DNA of 64,000 nt. Source: Zobellia laminariae. GTDB lineage: Bacteria; Bacteroidota; Bacteroidia; Flavobacteriales; Flavobacteriaceae. The notes under the pieces are model-generated. The model searched no databases, was not told where the DNA came from, and worked only from the letters and a program-made list of their open reading frames with translations. Below, piece by piece: positions 1-8,345 of this stretch. Position numbers and translations under genes: made by a program. How positions within the stretch are numbered: position 1 is the first letter of the stretch; each line of letters starts with the position of its first letter. The stretch spans positions 1-64,000 of the forward strand of contig NZ_RCNS01000003.1 in assembly GCF_009725995.1 (NCBI RefSeq), given 5' to 3'.

Positions 1-147
1 CTTTAGCTTAGGAAGAGTATAAAACCTAAGCGACGATATCTCTTTTTAGTATCTAGCCCAACCACGAAATCACTCTTCCTTTTTATACTAATTCATTATT
101 CTAAATATCTTATCTTCAACTTAAGAAACAAACATACGAGCCGAACC
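1..147. other. Array left flank, unassigned
   Basis: No gene is visible. GGAAGAGT (11-18) pairs with ACTCTTCC (72-79), and GTATAAAA (17-24) with TTTTATAC (81-88), so the stretch can fold. The array's first GTTGGGC follows at 148. It could be a decayed attC-like site of the previous unit or an attI-like entry site; the window cuts it off, so this cannot be decided. Confidence 0.3.
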
Positions 148-173
148 GTTGGGCACAATAACGAAAAAACCTT

Positions 174-1061
174 ATGAACAAAGAATCCTCTATCAATTAT
201 GAGCAAATACTTTTAAAAGACCCTCTTTTTACAGAGTATATTTTAAATGATGTTGACAGAATGGAATTGCTTAATCTTTTGTTTTATGCAGATGATAAAG
301 ATGCATATAACAATCTTAAAATAATTGATTCCTACTGTACAATTTGCAAAAAACATACAACATTTAATAGTGAAGATTCAAGTCAAATTGACCAACAAGA
401 ATTGAGTGATTTACTTATGAGTGCTGGAATGTATAGTGGATTTCCTGGAGATGAAAGAAAAATCACGCTGATTGAAGAATTAGAAAAGAAATGTATCTTC
501 ATAAGGAAATTTAATTGTCCACGAAAACCGAATGATTCAGCTCATAGTCAAATATTCGTTTTTCGAGTGATTGGTACTACGATGATTAAAATCGGACAAC
601 ATCCAACATTAGCTGACTTGTCAAAAGAAGGATTAAAAAAATATCGTAAACTTAATGATGAAATATATTCTGAATTAAATAGAGCTGTTGGACTTTCCAC
701 TCACGGAATTGGAATTGGCTCTTTCGTTTATTTAAGACGAATTATAGAAAAACATATTGTTTATCCTGCAATCAAAGAATTAGTTGCTGATGGAAAATTA
801 ACCAATGAGCAAATTTCAAAATCTGATTTTAAAGAAAAAATAAAATTAGCAAAAGACAAACTACCTGCTTTTCTTGTGGAAAACGGCAAAATTTATTCAG
901 TTTTAAGTAAAGGAATCCACGAACTTGATGAGGATGAATGCAAAGGATATTTTCCAATATTAAGAACTGCAATTGAAATAGTACTAGATGAACAAATTGA
1001 TAAAAAAGAAAGAGCAAAAAAGAATAAATTAATATCTGACCAATTGAACAAGATTAACTAA
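174..1061 (+). CDS. Unknown protein with DUF4145-like C-terminal end (cassette 1)
   Basis: A 295-residue soluble protein without signal peptide. An N-terminal part carries a CTIC pair (about residues 54-57) with a later Cys, which might bind a metal. The C-terminal third has a pattern of the type LSKGIHELDEDEC followed by a helix, which I associate with DUF4145/HEPN-like helical proteins found in mobile and defence contexts; that link is weak. The start at 174 lies 26 bp after the cassette boundary GTTGGGC and the stop is 7 bp before the matching right end, so the gene fills its cassette. No promoter is visible. Function unknown. Confidence 0.75.
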   Translation: MNKESSINYEQILLKDPLFTEYILNDVDRMELLNLLFYADDKDAYNNLKIIDSYCTICKKHTTFNSEDSSQIDQQELSDLLMSAGMYSGFPGDERKITLIEELEKKCIFIRKFNCPRKPNDSAHSQIFVFRVIGTTMIKIGQHPTLADLSKEGLKKYRKLNDEIYSELNRAVGLSTHGIGIGSFVYLRRIIEKHIVYPAIKELVADGKLTNEQISKSDFKEKIKLAKDKLPAFLVENGKIYSVLSKGIHELDEDECKGYFPILRTAIEIVLDEQIDKKERAKKNKLISDQLNKIN

Positions 1062-1070
1062 AATTACTGT

Positions 1071-1202
1071 GCCCAACAATGTATAAAAATAATGCTAAAT
1101 TAGATGCTTAATCAAAGGGTAGTGCAATTTTGTTACGTCTGATTTTCCTTCGGAAAATCCTCGCACACAAAACCGCACTATTCTTATACCTAACCGTTGT
1201 AC
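1071..1202 (+). repeat. attC-like site 1
   Basis: The site runs from GCCCAAC (1071) to GTTGTAC (1196). Inside, TAGTGCAATTTTGT pairs with ACAAAACCGCACTA at 12 of 14 positions, and GATTTTCC pairs with GGAAAATC at the tip. The outer arms (GTATAAAAATA against TTCTTATAC) pair imperfectly, as attC arms do. Confidence 0.7.
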
Positions 1203-1250
1203 GCAAGCATGAAAATCGGAACAAACAAGAAATATATGAAAATCAAGAAA

Positions 1251-1727
1251 ATGAAAAAATCAATTTTCCTCCTATTACTTTTAACCTCTGTATCTGTATT
1301 TTCCCAAAACTCAGATTACAAGGTATCCTCCTATCTAACGGAAGGAACAAAAGCACCAAATACTCATTATATCGGAGAAGCTTGGTTGAATGCCATTATT
1401 CACGATGATGAGGAATTGGGTTATAATATTACAAAAGCAACTTTTAAAGCAAACTCAACCTTGGACTGGCATAAACATGGAACAGCGCAAGTCTTAATAA
1501 TTGTAGATGGAGAAGCCTATTATCAGGAGAGCGGAAATGAGCCTGTAATTTTGAAAGAAGGAGATATAATTAAGTGTGAGAAAAATATCGAACATTGGCA
1601 TTCCTCCTCAAAGCTTAGTGATGTAACATATTTGGCTTTATATGGCGGTGGACAACCAACTACTTGGACTGAAGTGGTTACACAAGAGTATTATGATGAA
1701 GTAGCCGAAAAACTGAAAAGTAATTGA
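1251..1727 (+). CDS. Secreted cupin-domain protein (cassette 2)
   Basis: From Met at 1251 the product is about 158 residues with a signal peptide (MKKSIFLLLLLTSVSVFSQ) and one cupin barrel. The first cupin motif is visible as WHKHGTAQVLIIVDGEAYY and the second as the IEHWHSS part, giving several metal-ligand His and Glu residues. Such proteins bind a metal and act as small isomerases or oxygenases, or bind sugars; the substrate cannot be told. Upstream in-frame starts at 1236 (ATG), 1209 (ATG) and 1197 (TTG) exist, but 1197 lies in the cassette boundary and 1251 gives the cleanest signal peptide. The stop is about 45 bp before the cassette end. Confidence 0.85.
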   Translation: MKKSIFLLLLLTSVSVFSQNSDYKVSSYLTEGTKAPNTHYIGEAWLNAIIHDDEELGYNITKATFKANSTLDWHKHGTAQVLIIVDGEAYYQESGNEPVILKEGDIIKCEKNIEHWHSSSKLSDVTYLALYGGGQPTTWTEVVTQEYYDEVAEKLKSN

Positions 1728-1774
1728 TAATACATACCATTTATCTATCAAATCACTCGTACGAAAATGCCAGC

Positions 1775-1970
1775 GTACAACACAACCTATAAACAATACG
1801 GGTTTAGGCCTTAGACGCTAAGGTTTGCGTATTTTTATGAAGTCCGCAAAATCTTTTGGATTTTGCTCTGGAAAGGAAAAGAAAAAACAAAACAAAAAGA
1901 TTATGCTATGTGCGTGGCGGAAAGCAAACGCTACTTTGCTCCCGTACTGTTCATAGCTCAAACGTTGAGG
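1775..1970 (+). repeat. attC-like site 2
   Basis: The site runs from GTACAAC (1775) to GTTGAGG (1964). The arm CTATAAACAATACGGG pairs with CCCGTACTGTTCATAG at 14 of 16 positions. The internal word AGGTTTGCGTATTTTTAT (1820) recurs at 31093 and, with one change, at 28241, marking relatives of this site elsewhere in the window. Confidence 0.7.
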
Positions 1971-2067
1971 GAAATGACCTAAAGGCCGTGTTACTCCGCT
2001 GCAAAAAAACACGTACTGCATGAATAGCCGTTTTTTCACGACTCCCGTAACACTCATTTCCCTCAAC
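1964..2067 (+). repeat. Gene-less hairpin cassette, copy 1 (element A)
   Basis: A 104-bp unit with perfect 14-bp terminal inverted repeats, GTTGAGGGAAATGA (1964) and TCATTTCCCTCAAC (2054-2067), and an inner GTGTTAC/GTAACAC pair. There is no convincing ORF. It is followed at once by its own attC-like site. Near-identical copies lie at 2982 and 5573. The perfect ends suggest a structured RNA, a terminator or a recombination substrate. Confidence 0.8.
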
Positions 2068-2228
2068 GGTCCGGGCATGCCGCGACTTTAATTAAGGCCA
2101 TCTTGCTTTTGCAAACTTTACTGCCTACTTTAGATAACTACACACAACTAAGCATATATTCCAGAAGTCACAGCAATCTTCCACTCGGCAGGCTGCGCCT
2201 TCCGGAAGATATACCCGGACCTTTGTAG
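2061..2228 (+). repeat. attC-like site of the gene-less cassette, copy 1 (element B)
   Basis: CCTCAAC (2061) is followed by GGTCCGGG (2068-2075), which pairs with CCCGGACC (2214-2221) next to TTTGTAG (2222). An inner ATCTTCC/GGAAGAT stem (about 2177-2210) encloses GC-rich DNA. The layout is that of an attC site, with inner and outer boxes at both ends. Copies follow at 3079, 5670 and about 8343. Confidence 0.75.
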
Positions 2229-2263
2229 GTAAGCCAAAAAAAGTGATATAATAATATCGAATT

Positions 2264-2781
2264 ATGGAAAAAGACTCATTTAGTGGACTTTCTTGGATGA
2301 CTGAGAAGATTAAAAACGAAATGCTAGAACGAGACAAAATAGTACAGGAGGGAAATTTTGACAAACTATTTTCTTTAACCGACAATTCTGATTTTTCTAT
2401 AGCTTTATATGAAATACTTGTAAATAGACACGATAAAAACCTGATTCATTGAATCAAAAACAACTGAATTTATTTCTATGTATGCATTTGGAAAATGCAG
2501 GTCAATCTGCGAGCATTTTGACTTTTTTGGAAGAATGGTTTCCTGAACAGAAAGGTCAAATAGTAAAATCATTAAATGAAATTGGAGCAATTAAATCTGC
2601 TGAAATTATAAAAAATGCAATTGAATTACTTCCCATAGACGGAACTTGGTTTTCTGAAAGTTCTGACGATGATTCTGAGAAATTAATGAATAGGTTTGAC
2701 AAGGAGTTTTCAGATTATCCTGATGGAATAATGAGAGATTTATACCGAAAATATGCTGACAAACACAGAAATGAAATATAA
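2264..2781 (+). pseudogene. DUF4375/DMP19-like protein gene, frameshifted (cassette 3)
   Basis: Two overlapping frames together form one protein. Frame 2264-2452 (62 residues, ending ALYEILVNRHDKNLIH) is continued by frame 2449-2781 (about 110 residues, starting NQKQLNLFLCMHLENAGQS and containing EIGAIKSAEIIKNAIELLP). The joined product of about 170 residues resembles the DUF4375 (DMP19-like) family, whose proteins have this order of a helical N-terminus and an IGA-K-A-EI motif. The break lies in the palindrome GATTCATTGAATC (2443-2455), where a TGA stop overlaps a TTG. It may be a disabled gene, or two proteins coupled by the TTGA overlap. Family call moderate, frame break clear. Confidence 0.65.
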
Positions 2782-2791
2782 AAAGGCCTAC

Positions 2792-2988
2792 CTACAACAC
2801 GGTATAAAAAACATAGGGCGTTTGTGCTAAACTGAAAGTTCTGTGCATATTAACAAAGTCCGCTAAATATAAAATTTGGCATTTAAAAAAGAAAAGATAA
2901 AAGCAAAATATTTATATTTAGCTAAGTAATAAACCGAAACGAAAGTGCTTATCAACTGCCCTACGATTTCTTATACTTAACGTTGAGG
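2792..2988 (+). repeat. attC-like site 3
   Basis: The site runs from CTACAAC (2792) to GTTGAGG (2982). GTATAAAAAACATAGGGC near the left end pairs with GCCCTACGATTTCTTATAC near the right end with small bulges. Confidence 0.65.
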
Positions 2989-3085
2989 GAAATGACCTAA
3001 AGGCCGTGTTACTCCGCTGCAAAAAAACACGTACTGCATGAATAGCCGTTTTTTCACGACTCCCATAACACTCGTTTCCCTCAAC
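2982..3085 (+). repeat. Gene-less hairpin cassette, copy 2 (element A)
   Basis: A 104-bp copy of the element at 1964, differing at about two positions (one in the right arm, TCGTTTCCCTCAAC). It directly follows the attC-like site of the frameshifted DUF4375-like cassette. Confidence 0.8.
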
Positions 3086-3246
3086 GGTCCGGGCATGCCG
3101 CGACTTTAATTAAGGCTGTTTTGCTTTTGCCAACTTTACTACCTACTTTAGATAACTACACACAACTAGGCATATATTCCAGAAGTCGCAGCAATCTTCC
3201 ACTCGGCAGGCTGCGCCTTCCGGAAGATATACCCGGACCGTTACCA
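3079..3246 (+). repeat. attC-like site of the gene-less cassette, copy 2 (element B)
   Basis: It has the same boxes as copy 1: CCTCAAC (3079), GGTCCGGG, then CCCGGACC next to GTTACCA (3240). An open frame runs through it into the next gene, but that translation is repeat DNA and not part of the protein. Confidence 0.75.
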
Positions 3247-3264
3247 GCAATTAAAATGAAACCT

Positions 3265-4518
3265 ATGAAAAAAATTATATTATTAATTATAGGAGTGATT
3301 ATTTGTATTTCCTGTAATCAAAAAAAACAACATACAAATGAGTTGTTAGATTCTATGCAAATAGTTCGAGATTCTTTAACAAATGAACTGGAAGATATAT
3401 ATACACAAGGTCTCACAAACGGATTTGGAGTTGCCATAGTTAATGAAAAAGGAACCTTGTATAGCAATGGTTTCGGGTGGGCTGATAAAGCAAATCATAT
3501 TGCATATACAGAAAATACAATTCAACATATAGCTTCTATTTCTAAAACCTTAATCGGATTAGCACTAATGAAGGCACACGAATTAGGTAAATTAAATTTA
3601 GATGACCCAATAGAGAAATACTTATTATTTGATGTGTCAAATCCGAATCACCCTAATGAAAAAATTACCTTACAACAACTAGCTACACATACTTCTACAA
3701 TTGTAGACACAAAACATTATATGGAAAATGCTTGGATAATTACACCTAATCAAGACTTATCAAACGTTTATGAAAATTATCCTTACCAACGTTTAAATCC
3801 TTCAACATCAGAAATACCAATGGAAAATTTTTTAAAAGAAATTCTTACGGTTGAGGGCAAATATTATGATAAAGAAAATGGCTTTTTAAAACACAAACCT
3901 GGAGAGAAATTTGAATATTCAAACATCGGAGCTACGCTAACTGCCTTGATTATAGAAAAATCCACTGGTATATCGTTTAATGAATTTACAAAGAAATATA
4001 TACTACAACCCTTAAAAATGGACTCTTCAGGATGGTCATTAGAGGAAGTTGATATATCCAAGCATTCAAGATTGTATTATGACTTGAATATACCATTACC
4101 ATTTTATACGGCTATATCTTATCCAGACGGAATGCTTATAGCTTCGAGTAATAATATGGCAAAATATCTAACAGAATTAATTAAAGGATACACAGGCAAT
4201 GGCACTCTGCTCAACAAAAAAAATTACGAACAATTATTTACTCAGTATTTAAGTGAAGAAAACTTCGATAAACGTAATAAGCAAAACCCTTATAACGATG
4301 AATATAACACTGGAATTTTTATGGGCTTTAGTGCTAAAGGATATATTGGTCACACAGGAGGAGATGCTGGAGTTGTATCTTTTATGTTTTTTGATAAAGA
4401 AACCAAAACAGGGAGATATTTAATACGAAATACAAATAGTGATGATGAAAAGGGACCAAATCAATTTTATGATATTTGGAAAAAGTTAGGTGAATATACC
4501 ACTAAACTAAATCAATAA
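3265..4518 (+). CDS. Class C beta-lactamase-like serine hydrolase, lipoprotein (cassette 4)
   Basis: From Met at 3265 (or 3256) the product has about 417 residues and a lipoprotein signal (MKKIILLIIGVIICISC, lipid Cys17). The serine beta-lactamase/DD-peptidase motifs are present: SISK (Ser91, Lys94), YSN (Tyr218) and HTGG (His363) in place of KTG. Members of this family act as periplasmic peptidases, esterases or beta-lactamases, and the sequence does not tell which. The open frame reaches back to 3121, but those 48 codons are attC-like repeat, so I reject that start. The gene begins 16-25 bp after the cassette boundary and has no visible promoter of its own. Confidence 0.9.
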   Translation: MKKIILLIIGVIICISCNQKKQHTNELLDSMQIVRDSLTNELEDIYTQGLTNGFGVAIVNEKGTLYSNGFGWADKANHIAYTENTIQHIASISKTLIGLALMKAHELGKLNLDDPIEKYLLFDVSNPNHPNEKITLQQLATHTSTIVDTKHYMENAWIITPNQDLSNVYENYPYQRLNPSTSEIPMENFLKEILTVEGKYYDKENGFLKHKPGEKFEYSNIGATLTALIIEKSTGISFNEFTKKYILQPLKMDSSGWSLEEVDISKHSRLYYDLNIPLPFYTAISYPDGMLIASSNNMAKYLTELIKGYTGNGTLLNKKNYEQLFTQYLSEENFDKRNKQNPYNDEYNTGIFMGFSAKGYIGHTGGDAGVVSFMFFDKETKTGRYLIRNTNSDDEKGPNQFYDIWKKLGEYTTKLNQ

Positions 4519-4521
4519 AAC

Positions 4522-4656
4522 TGCTGGTAATAATGTATATAAAAAAATAGTCGCAATATTAATAAATTTAAGGCTTTTGGCCCGTATCTAAATATGTGCT
4601 TAACCGAAAATTTGGTGATTCGAAATCGCCTACTTTTCATATACTAACCGTTAGCA
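4522..4656 (+). repeat. attC-like site 4
   Basis: TGCTGGTAA (4522-4530) is the complement of the cassette start at 3241. The site closes at GTTAGCA (4650). GTATATAAAAAAATAG pairs loosely with CTTTTCATATACTAAC. Confidence 0.6.
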
Positions 4657-4673
4657 TTAATTATGCTCAAAAA

Positions 4674-5399
4674 ATGAACAACGAAACAATCAGACAAAAT
4701 TTCGTCAAGAAGAGAAACAGCTACTTATCTACTCTTGAGTCAAATTCAAATCTAGACAAACTACTAAAAACTATTCTCTTAAATTTAAAAGAGTTCAATT
4801 TTGAAGATTACAAACAGAAATTGGAGGTTGAAATTCTTAAAAATTTAAATGACTGGTGGTCAAATCCTGAAAAAGGAATAAAAAAAGAAGAAGAGTTATA
4901 TGCAATCCTTTTCGAGTATGATTACTTTTTTCAAAAAAATGTAGAAGCTACCGCATACGGAATCGGGGAATGGAAAGACTTCCAAGTTAAGTTTGATAAG
5001 TTCGACATGGGATTCGATTATGACTTCACAACAGATTTTTATACGTGCCCAGGTATTGGACTAAATTTTTTCGATAGTCTTGAAAGTTTAAATCATGATA
5101 GCCTACCTAAAGAATATACAAACAACCATATAGACTTTGATGGACTGAAAGATGGAGATATCATAGAAATGGATGAATTCAATGATATCGAATCCATTGA
5201 TGGATATGATGAAATCATCGAACTACATAAGTGCGAAGGAATGATTGCAATTCATGATGTTCTAGTAAAAATAGATAAGAATAATGGATTTGAATCTCTC
5301 AACTACAAAGATAATTTCATGTTTATAATTGATGAACATGATTCTGGAGAAGTATATCCTTTGCTTGTGAAAAAAATAACTAATGCTAACAAAACCTAA
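4674..5399 (+). CDS. Unknown acidic cytosolic protein (cassette 5)
   Basis: From Met at 4674 the product has 241 residues, no signal peptide and no membrane segment. It is helical in the first 100 residues and rich in Asp, Glu, Tyr and Phe after that (for example DFDGLKDGDIIEMDEFND). I recognise no family; immunity or SMI1-like proteins have similar composition, but I see no specific motif. The longer frame from 4596 lies inside the previous attC-like site and is not used. The right cassette end TAATGCTAAC (5381-5390) lies inside the coding sequence, so the last residues (NANKT) are encoded by the recombination site. Confidence 0.7.
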   Translation: MNNETIRQNFVKKRNSYLSTLESNSNLDKLLKTILLNLKEFNFEDYKQKLEVEILKNLNDWWSNPEKGIKKEEELYAILFEYDYFFQKNVEATAYGIGEWKDFQVKFDKFDMGFDYDFTTDFYTCPGIGLNFFDSLESLNHDSLPKEYTNNHIDFDGLKDGDIIEMDEFNDIESIDGYDEIIELHKCEGMIAIHDVLVKIDKNNGFESLNYKDNFMFIIDEHDSGEVYPLLVKKITNANKT

Positions 5400-5579
5400 A
5401 CGTAATGCGGACTTTAGGGCTAAAACGAAAGGTCTGTGTATATTTACTAAGTCGCTAAATCTTTGGGATTTAGCTTTGGACAAGAAAAATTAAAACTAAA
5501 CAAAAAGCTTTAGCTTCGTGCACAGACGGAAACGAAAAGTTTCCTTACTACCGCACTACGCTTAGCTCAGTCGTTGAGG
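5384..5579 (+). repeat. attC-like site 5
   Basis: The site runs from TGCTAAC (5384) to GTTGAGG (5573). CTAAACGTAATGCGG pairs with CCGCACTACGCTTAG at 13 of 15 positions. The outer TAATGCTAAC is the exact complement of GTTAGCATTA at 4650. Confidence 0.7.
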
Positions 5580-5676
5580 GAAATGACCTAAAGGCCGTGT
5601 TACTCCGCTGCAAAAAAACACGTACTGCATGAATAGCTGTTTTTTCACGACTCCCGTAATACTCATTTCCCTCGAC
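5573..5676 (+). repeat. Gene-less hairpin cassette, copy 3 (element A)
   Basis: A 104-bp copy of the element at 1964 with a few substitutions, including CTCGAC instead of CTCAAC at its right end. The near identity over a region this rich in unrelated genes suggests recent copying or correction between copies. Confidence 0.8.
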
Positions 5677-5838
5677 GGTCCTGGTATGCCGCGACTTTTA
5701 TAAAAAGTCATCTTGCTTTTGCCAACTTTACTACCTACTTTAGATAACTACACACAACTAGGCATATATTCCAGAAGTCACAGCAATCTTCCACTCGGTA
5801 GGCTGCGCCTTCCGGAAGATATACCCGGACCGTTATAG
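5670..5838 (+). repeat. attC-like site of the gene-less cassette, copy 3 (element B)
   Basis: The same layout as copies 1 and 2, with GGTCCTGG in place of GGTCCGGG at the left inner box and an intact CCCGGACC before GTTATAG (5832). Confidence 0.7.
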
Positions 5839-5858
5839 AGAATAATCAAACAAACCAT

Positions 5859-6923
5859 ATGAAAAATCTAATATTTGTAATCTTCATTTTCACATCTGCA
5901 CTATGTAATGCCCAAAACTACTCGTTTGTTCCAGATAGTTTGCGTTTAATTTCTTATGAGGAATTAATGAAAAATCCACCGTCTAATGTCGGATTGGTAT
6001 ATTATGAAGACGGAACACCTACAACATTTAAGGAGGTTATTCCATTAGTGATGCAGAAAAAATTGACACCTCAAATGTTTGTTGACAAGGATGGAAATCA
6101 TAAGATACTTGTAGTTGTTAAAGCTGAAGTAAAAACAGAAAACATATCCATAGCCTATGAAGGCATGCCAGAAAAGTTGAAGAAATTAGGATATTCGTTT
6201 GGAAACTCAAAAAGTGACACAATAGTACTTATTGCACAAGGAGGTCCTTTTCCTAGATTGTTTACGGATGAAGTGAAAGCTATTTTTAAGGAGAATGGAG
6301 AAATTGATGAAAATAAATACTTCTTTATAAATAGTCATCAAGCCCAGACTATAGAGCCTCAAATGATGTTAGAGGAAGAAATGTCGTTTGAACAAGCCAA
6401 AATGTTGGGAATAAAAACTTCCGAAATGTTGAATGAGCTTGTTAGTTATTTTAAGTCTGAAAATAAAAAGGTCTTTATTGTAGGTATTTCGTATGGTTGT
6501 TTTGCAGGGCAAGACTATATTTCCAAGTTTGGTAATATTGCAGACGGATATTTACTGATGGCAGGTAGGTTAGATATTGCGGAAGACGTTTGGAGGGCAT
6601 ATTCTGAAGGAATTGACGCTGGTTTTGAAGAAGATGCTTTTAGTACAAAGGTGGAACAAAAAGCTGAGGATTTAATGATGATTAATTCACACAAGATTGC
6701 TGCTGCTTATGGTTATAAGCGATATTCCGAATTGTTGAAAAACACTGACCTATCCAATGTAATTTATTATCATGCCTTAAAGGATTTGAATGTTGGGAAA
6801 CTAACGACAGATGAAATTGAATTTCTTAAGACTAAAGGTGCTAATGTTGTTGCATTTGATGATGTGCATACAGCGTGGAGGAAACATTTAAAGGAAGCTT
6901 TGGAATTACTATTAGCAAAATAA
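5859..6923 (+). CDS. Secreted alpha/beta hydrolase-fold protein (cassette 6)
   Basis: A 354-residue protein with a signal peptide (MKNLIFVIFIFTSALCNAQ). A nucleophile elbow GISYG (Ser211) follows a hydrophobic strand (KKVFIVGISYG), and a late DDVHTAW could supply the catalytic His, which fits the alpha/beta hydrolase fold. The substrate is unknown. The start at 5859 is 27 bp after the cassette boundary GTTATAG, and the stop overlaps the decayed right end CTATAAT (6924-6930). Confidence 0.7.
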   Translation: MKNLIFVIFIFTSALCNAQNYSFVPDSLRLISYEELMKNPPSNVGLVYYEDGTPTTFKEVIPLVMQKKLTPQMFVDKDGNHKILVVVKAEVKTENISIAYEGMPEKLKKLGYSFGNSKSDTIVLIAQGGPFPRLFTDEVKAIFKENGEIDENKYFFINSHQAQTIEPQMMLEEEMSFEQAKMLGIKTSEMLNELVSYFKSENKKVFIVGISYGCFAGQDYISKFGNIADGYLLMAGRLDIAEDVWRAYSEGIDAGFEEDAFSTKVEQKAEDLMMINSHKIAAAYGYKRYSELLKNTDLSNVIYYHALKDLNVGKLTTDEIEFLKTKGANVVAFDDVHTAWRKHLKEALELLLAK

Positions 6924-6993
6924 CTATAATCAATGTTACTCTTTGCAACAACTTCTTATCGTCAGGTAGGACACCATACACTAACCGTTGATG
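6924..6993 (+). repeat. attC-like site 6, short
   Basis: CTATAAT (6924) matches the complement of the cassette start GTTATAG at 6 of 7 positions. The unit ends at GTTGATG (6987) after only about 65 bp, so it is a short or decayed site. Confidence 0.45.
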
Positions 6994-7067
6994 GAAACGA
7001 CCTAAAGGCTATTTTACTTTTGACAACTTTACTTACCTACTTTAGATAACTACACAAAACTGGGCAT
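6987..7067 (+). repeat. Fused remnant of elements A and B
   Basis: The first 23 bases resemble the start of the gene-less cassette (GTTGATGGAAACGACCTAAA). The sequence then jumps to the middle of its attC-like site (ACTTTTGACAACTTTACTTA, then TTTAGATAACTACACA). An internal deletion has joined the two, and the left boundary of the following cassette is lost with it. Confidence 0.65.
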
Positions 7068-7084
7068 AACGCGGCAAAAACAAA

Positions 7085-8212
7085 ATGATAGAACAATTTA
7101 AGGTAAATATTGCTCAATCCGAACTTGACGATTTGAATGAACGAATCCAAAAAGTTAGATGGCCTGATGAAATTGAAAATTCTGATTGGAAATACGGGAC
7201 AAGCCTATCATATATTAAAGAATTAGCAGATTATTGGAAAAATGAATTTGATTGGAGAACCATAGAAAAAAAAATAAATTCCTTTCCAAATTTTATCGCA
7301 GACATTGATGGGAATAAAATCCATTTTCTTCACATTAAAAGTAAAAATGAAAATGCCATTCCAATCATAATAACTCACGGTTGGCCTGGTTCATTTCTTG
7401 AAATGTTTAAAATCATACCGTATTTGACAGAATCTGACAACGTATCTTTTGATATAGTTATCCCTTCCATAATTGGATTTGGTTTTTCAGAAAAGCCAAT
7501 AGAAAATGGAAGTGATTATGGTTTTAATGCTGACCTATGGCATAAACTAATGATTAAACTTGGGTACAATAAATACGCCCTACAAGGCGGAGACATTGGA
7601 GCAGGAATTAGCATAAAAATTGCACAAAAATATCCTGAAAATATTATCGGTCTACATTTGAATTATATTTCCGATTCCTATGAACCATATCTTAAAGAAA
7701 ACAATAATACCACTACCGACATAATTAAATTCAGAAAGCACCTTAAGGAATGGAATGAACAAGAAGGTGCTTATTCTACTATCCAAAGTACAAAACCATT
7801 GTCATTAGCTTATGGATTAAATGATTCTCCTATTGGACTTTGTAGCTGGATTATTGAAAAATTCAATGCTTGGAGTGACAATAATGGAAACATAGAAAAT
7901 AGTTTTACAAAACAAGAACTATTGGCAAATGTGACTCTATATTGGCTAACGCAAACCATACATTCCTCTATTAGAATGTATCACGAAATTAGTCTTAATC
8001 CTCTGAAATTTAGAAAAGATAATTTTATCAATATTCCAGTCGGATTTGCTAAATTCCCAAAAGAGATTCCTACGCCACCCAGAGAATATATTGAACAAGG
8101 GTTAAACATTGTTCATTGGACAGATTTACCCAAAGGAGGTCATTTCCCTGCATTGGAACAACCAAAATTGTTAGCGGATGATATAATAATTTTTTTTGAA
8201 AAACTGAACTAA
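7085..8212 (+). CDS. Epoxide hydrolase family protein with EHN domain (cassette 7)
   Basis: A 375-residue cytosolic alpha/beta hydrolase of the microsomal epoxide hydrolase type. The N-terminal EHN segment (FKVNIAQSELDDLNERIQ and the following WPDE-W pattern) precedes the core with oxyanion motif HGWPGS, nucleophile Asp170 in GGDIGAG, a possible ring-opening Tyr in IRMYHE, and catalytic His in GGHFPALEQP. It should open an epoxide to a diol through a covalent ester; the substrate is unknown. The ATG at 7085 opens the EHN domain directly. The right cassette end is ATGCACAAC (8227-8235); the left one has been lost. Confidence 0.9.
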   Translation: MIEQFKVNIAQSELDDLNERIQKVRWPDEIENSDWKYGTSLSYIKELADYWKNEFDWRTIEKKINSFPNFIADIDGNKIHFLHIKSKNENAIPIIITHGWPGSFLEMFKIIPYLTESDNVSFDIVIPSIIGFGFSEKPIENGSDYGFNADLWHKLMIKLGYNKYALQGGDIGAGISIKIAQKYPENIIGLHLNYISDSYEPYLKENNNTTTDIIKFRKHLKEWNEQEGAYSTIQSTKPLSLAYGLNDSPIGLCSWIIEKFNAWSDNNGNIENSFTKQELLANVTLYWLTQTIHSSIRMYHEISLNPLKFRKDNFINIPVGFAKFPKEIPTPPREYIEQGLNIVHWTDLPKGGHFPALEQPKLLADDIIIFFEKLN

Positions 8213-8228
8213 TCGAGAAAAACACTAT

Positions 8229-8345
8229 GCACAACAATGTATAAAAAACACAGGGCGGTTGGCGCTAAATTCGAAGTTTTATGATTATTTGCAAAGTCTG
8301 CTAAATAATTAACCGAAATAAAAGTGCCTATCACCTATCCTACGT
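8229..8345 (+). repeat. attC-like site 7, right end lost
   Basis: GCACAAC (8229) starts a site whose GTATAAAAAACACAGGGCGG arm pairs roughly with the CCTATCCTACGTTTTTCATAC stretch at about 8333-8353. The expected GTT terminus and a whole gene-less cassette are missing, and the sequence runs directly into element B. Confidence 0.5.

Noticed and set aside
1818..2078. 86-residue minus-strand frame
   Set aside because: It runs across the attC-like site and the gene-less hairpin; no start signals and no recognisable protein.
3121..3264. N-terminal extension of the beta-lactamase-like protein
   Set aside because: The same translation appears at 8324-8509 and in other repeat copies; it is attC-like DNA upstream of the real signal peptide.
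1964..5832. Insertion sequence or MITE
   Set aside because: Element A has terminal inverted repeats, but no target-site duplications are visible, no transposase is present, and each copy is followed by its own attC-like site and placed exactly at cassette borders.
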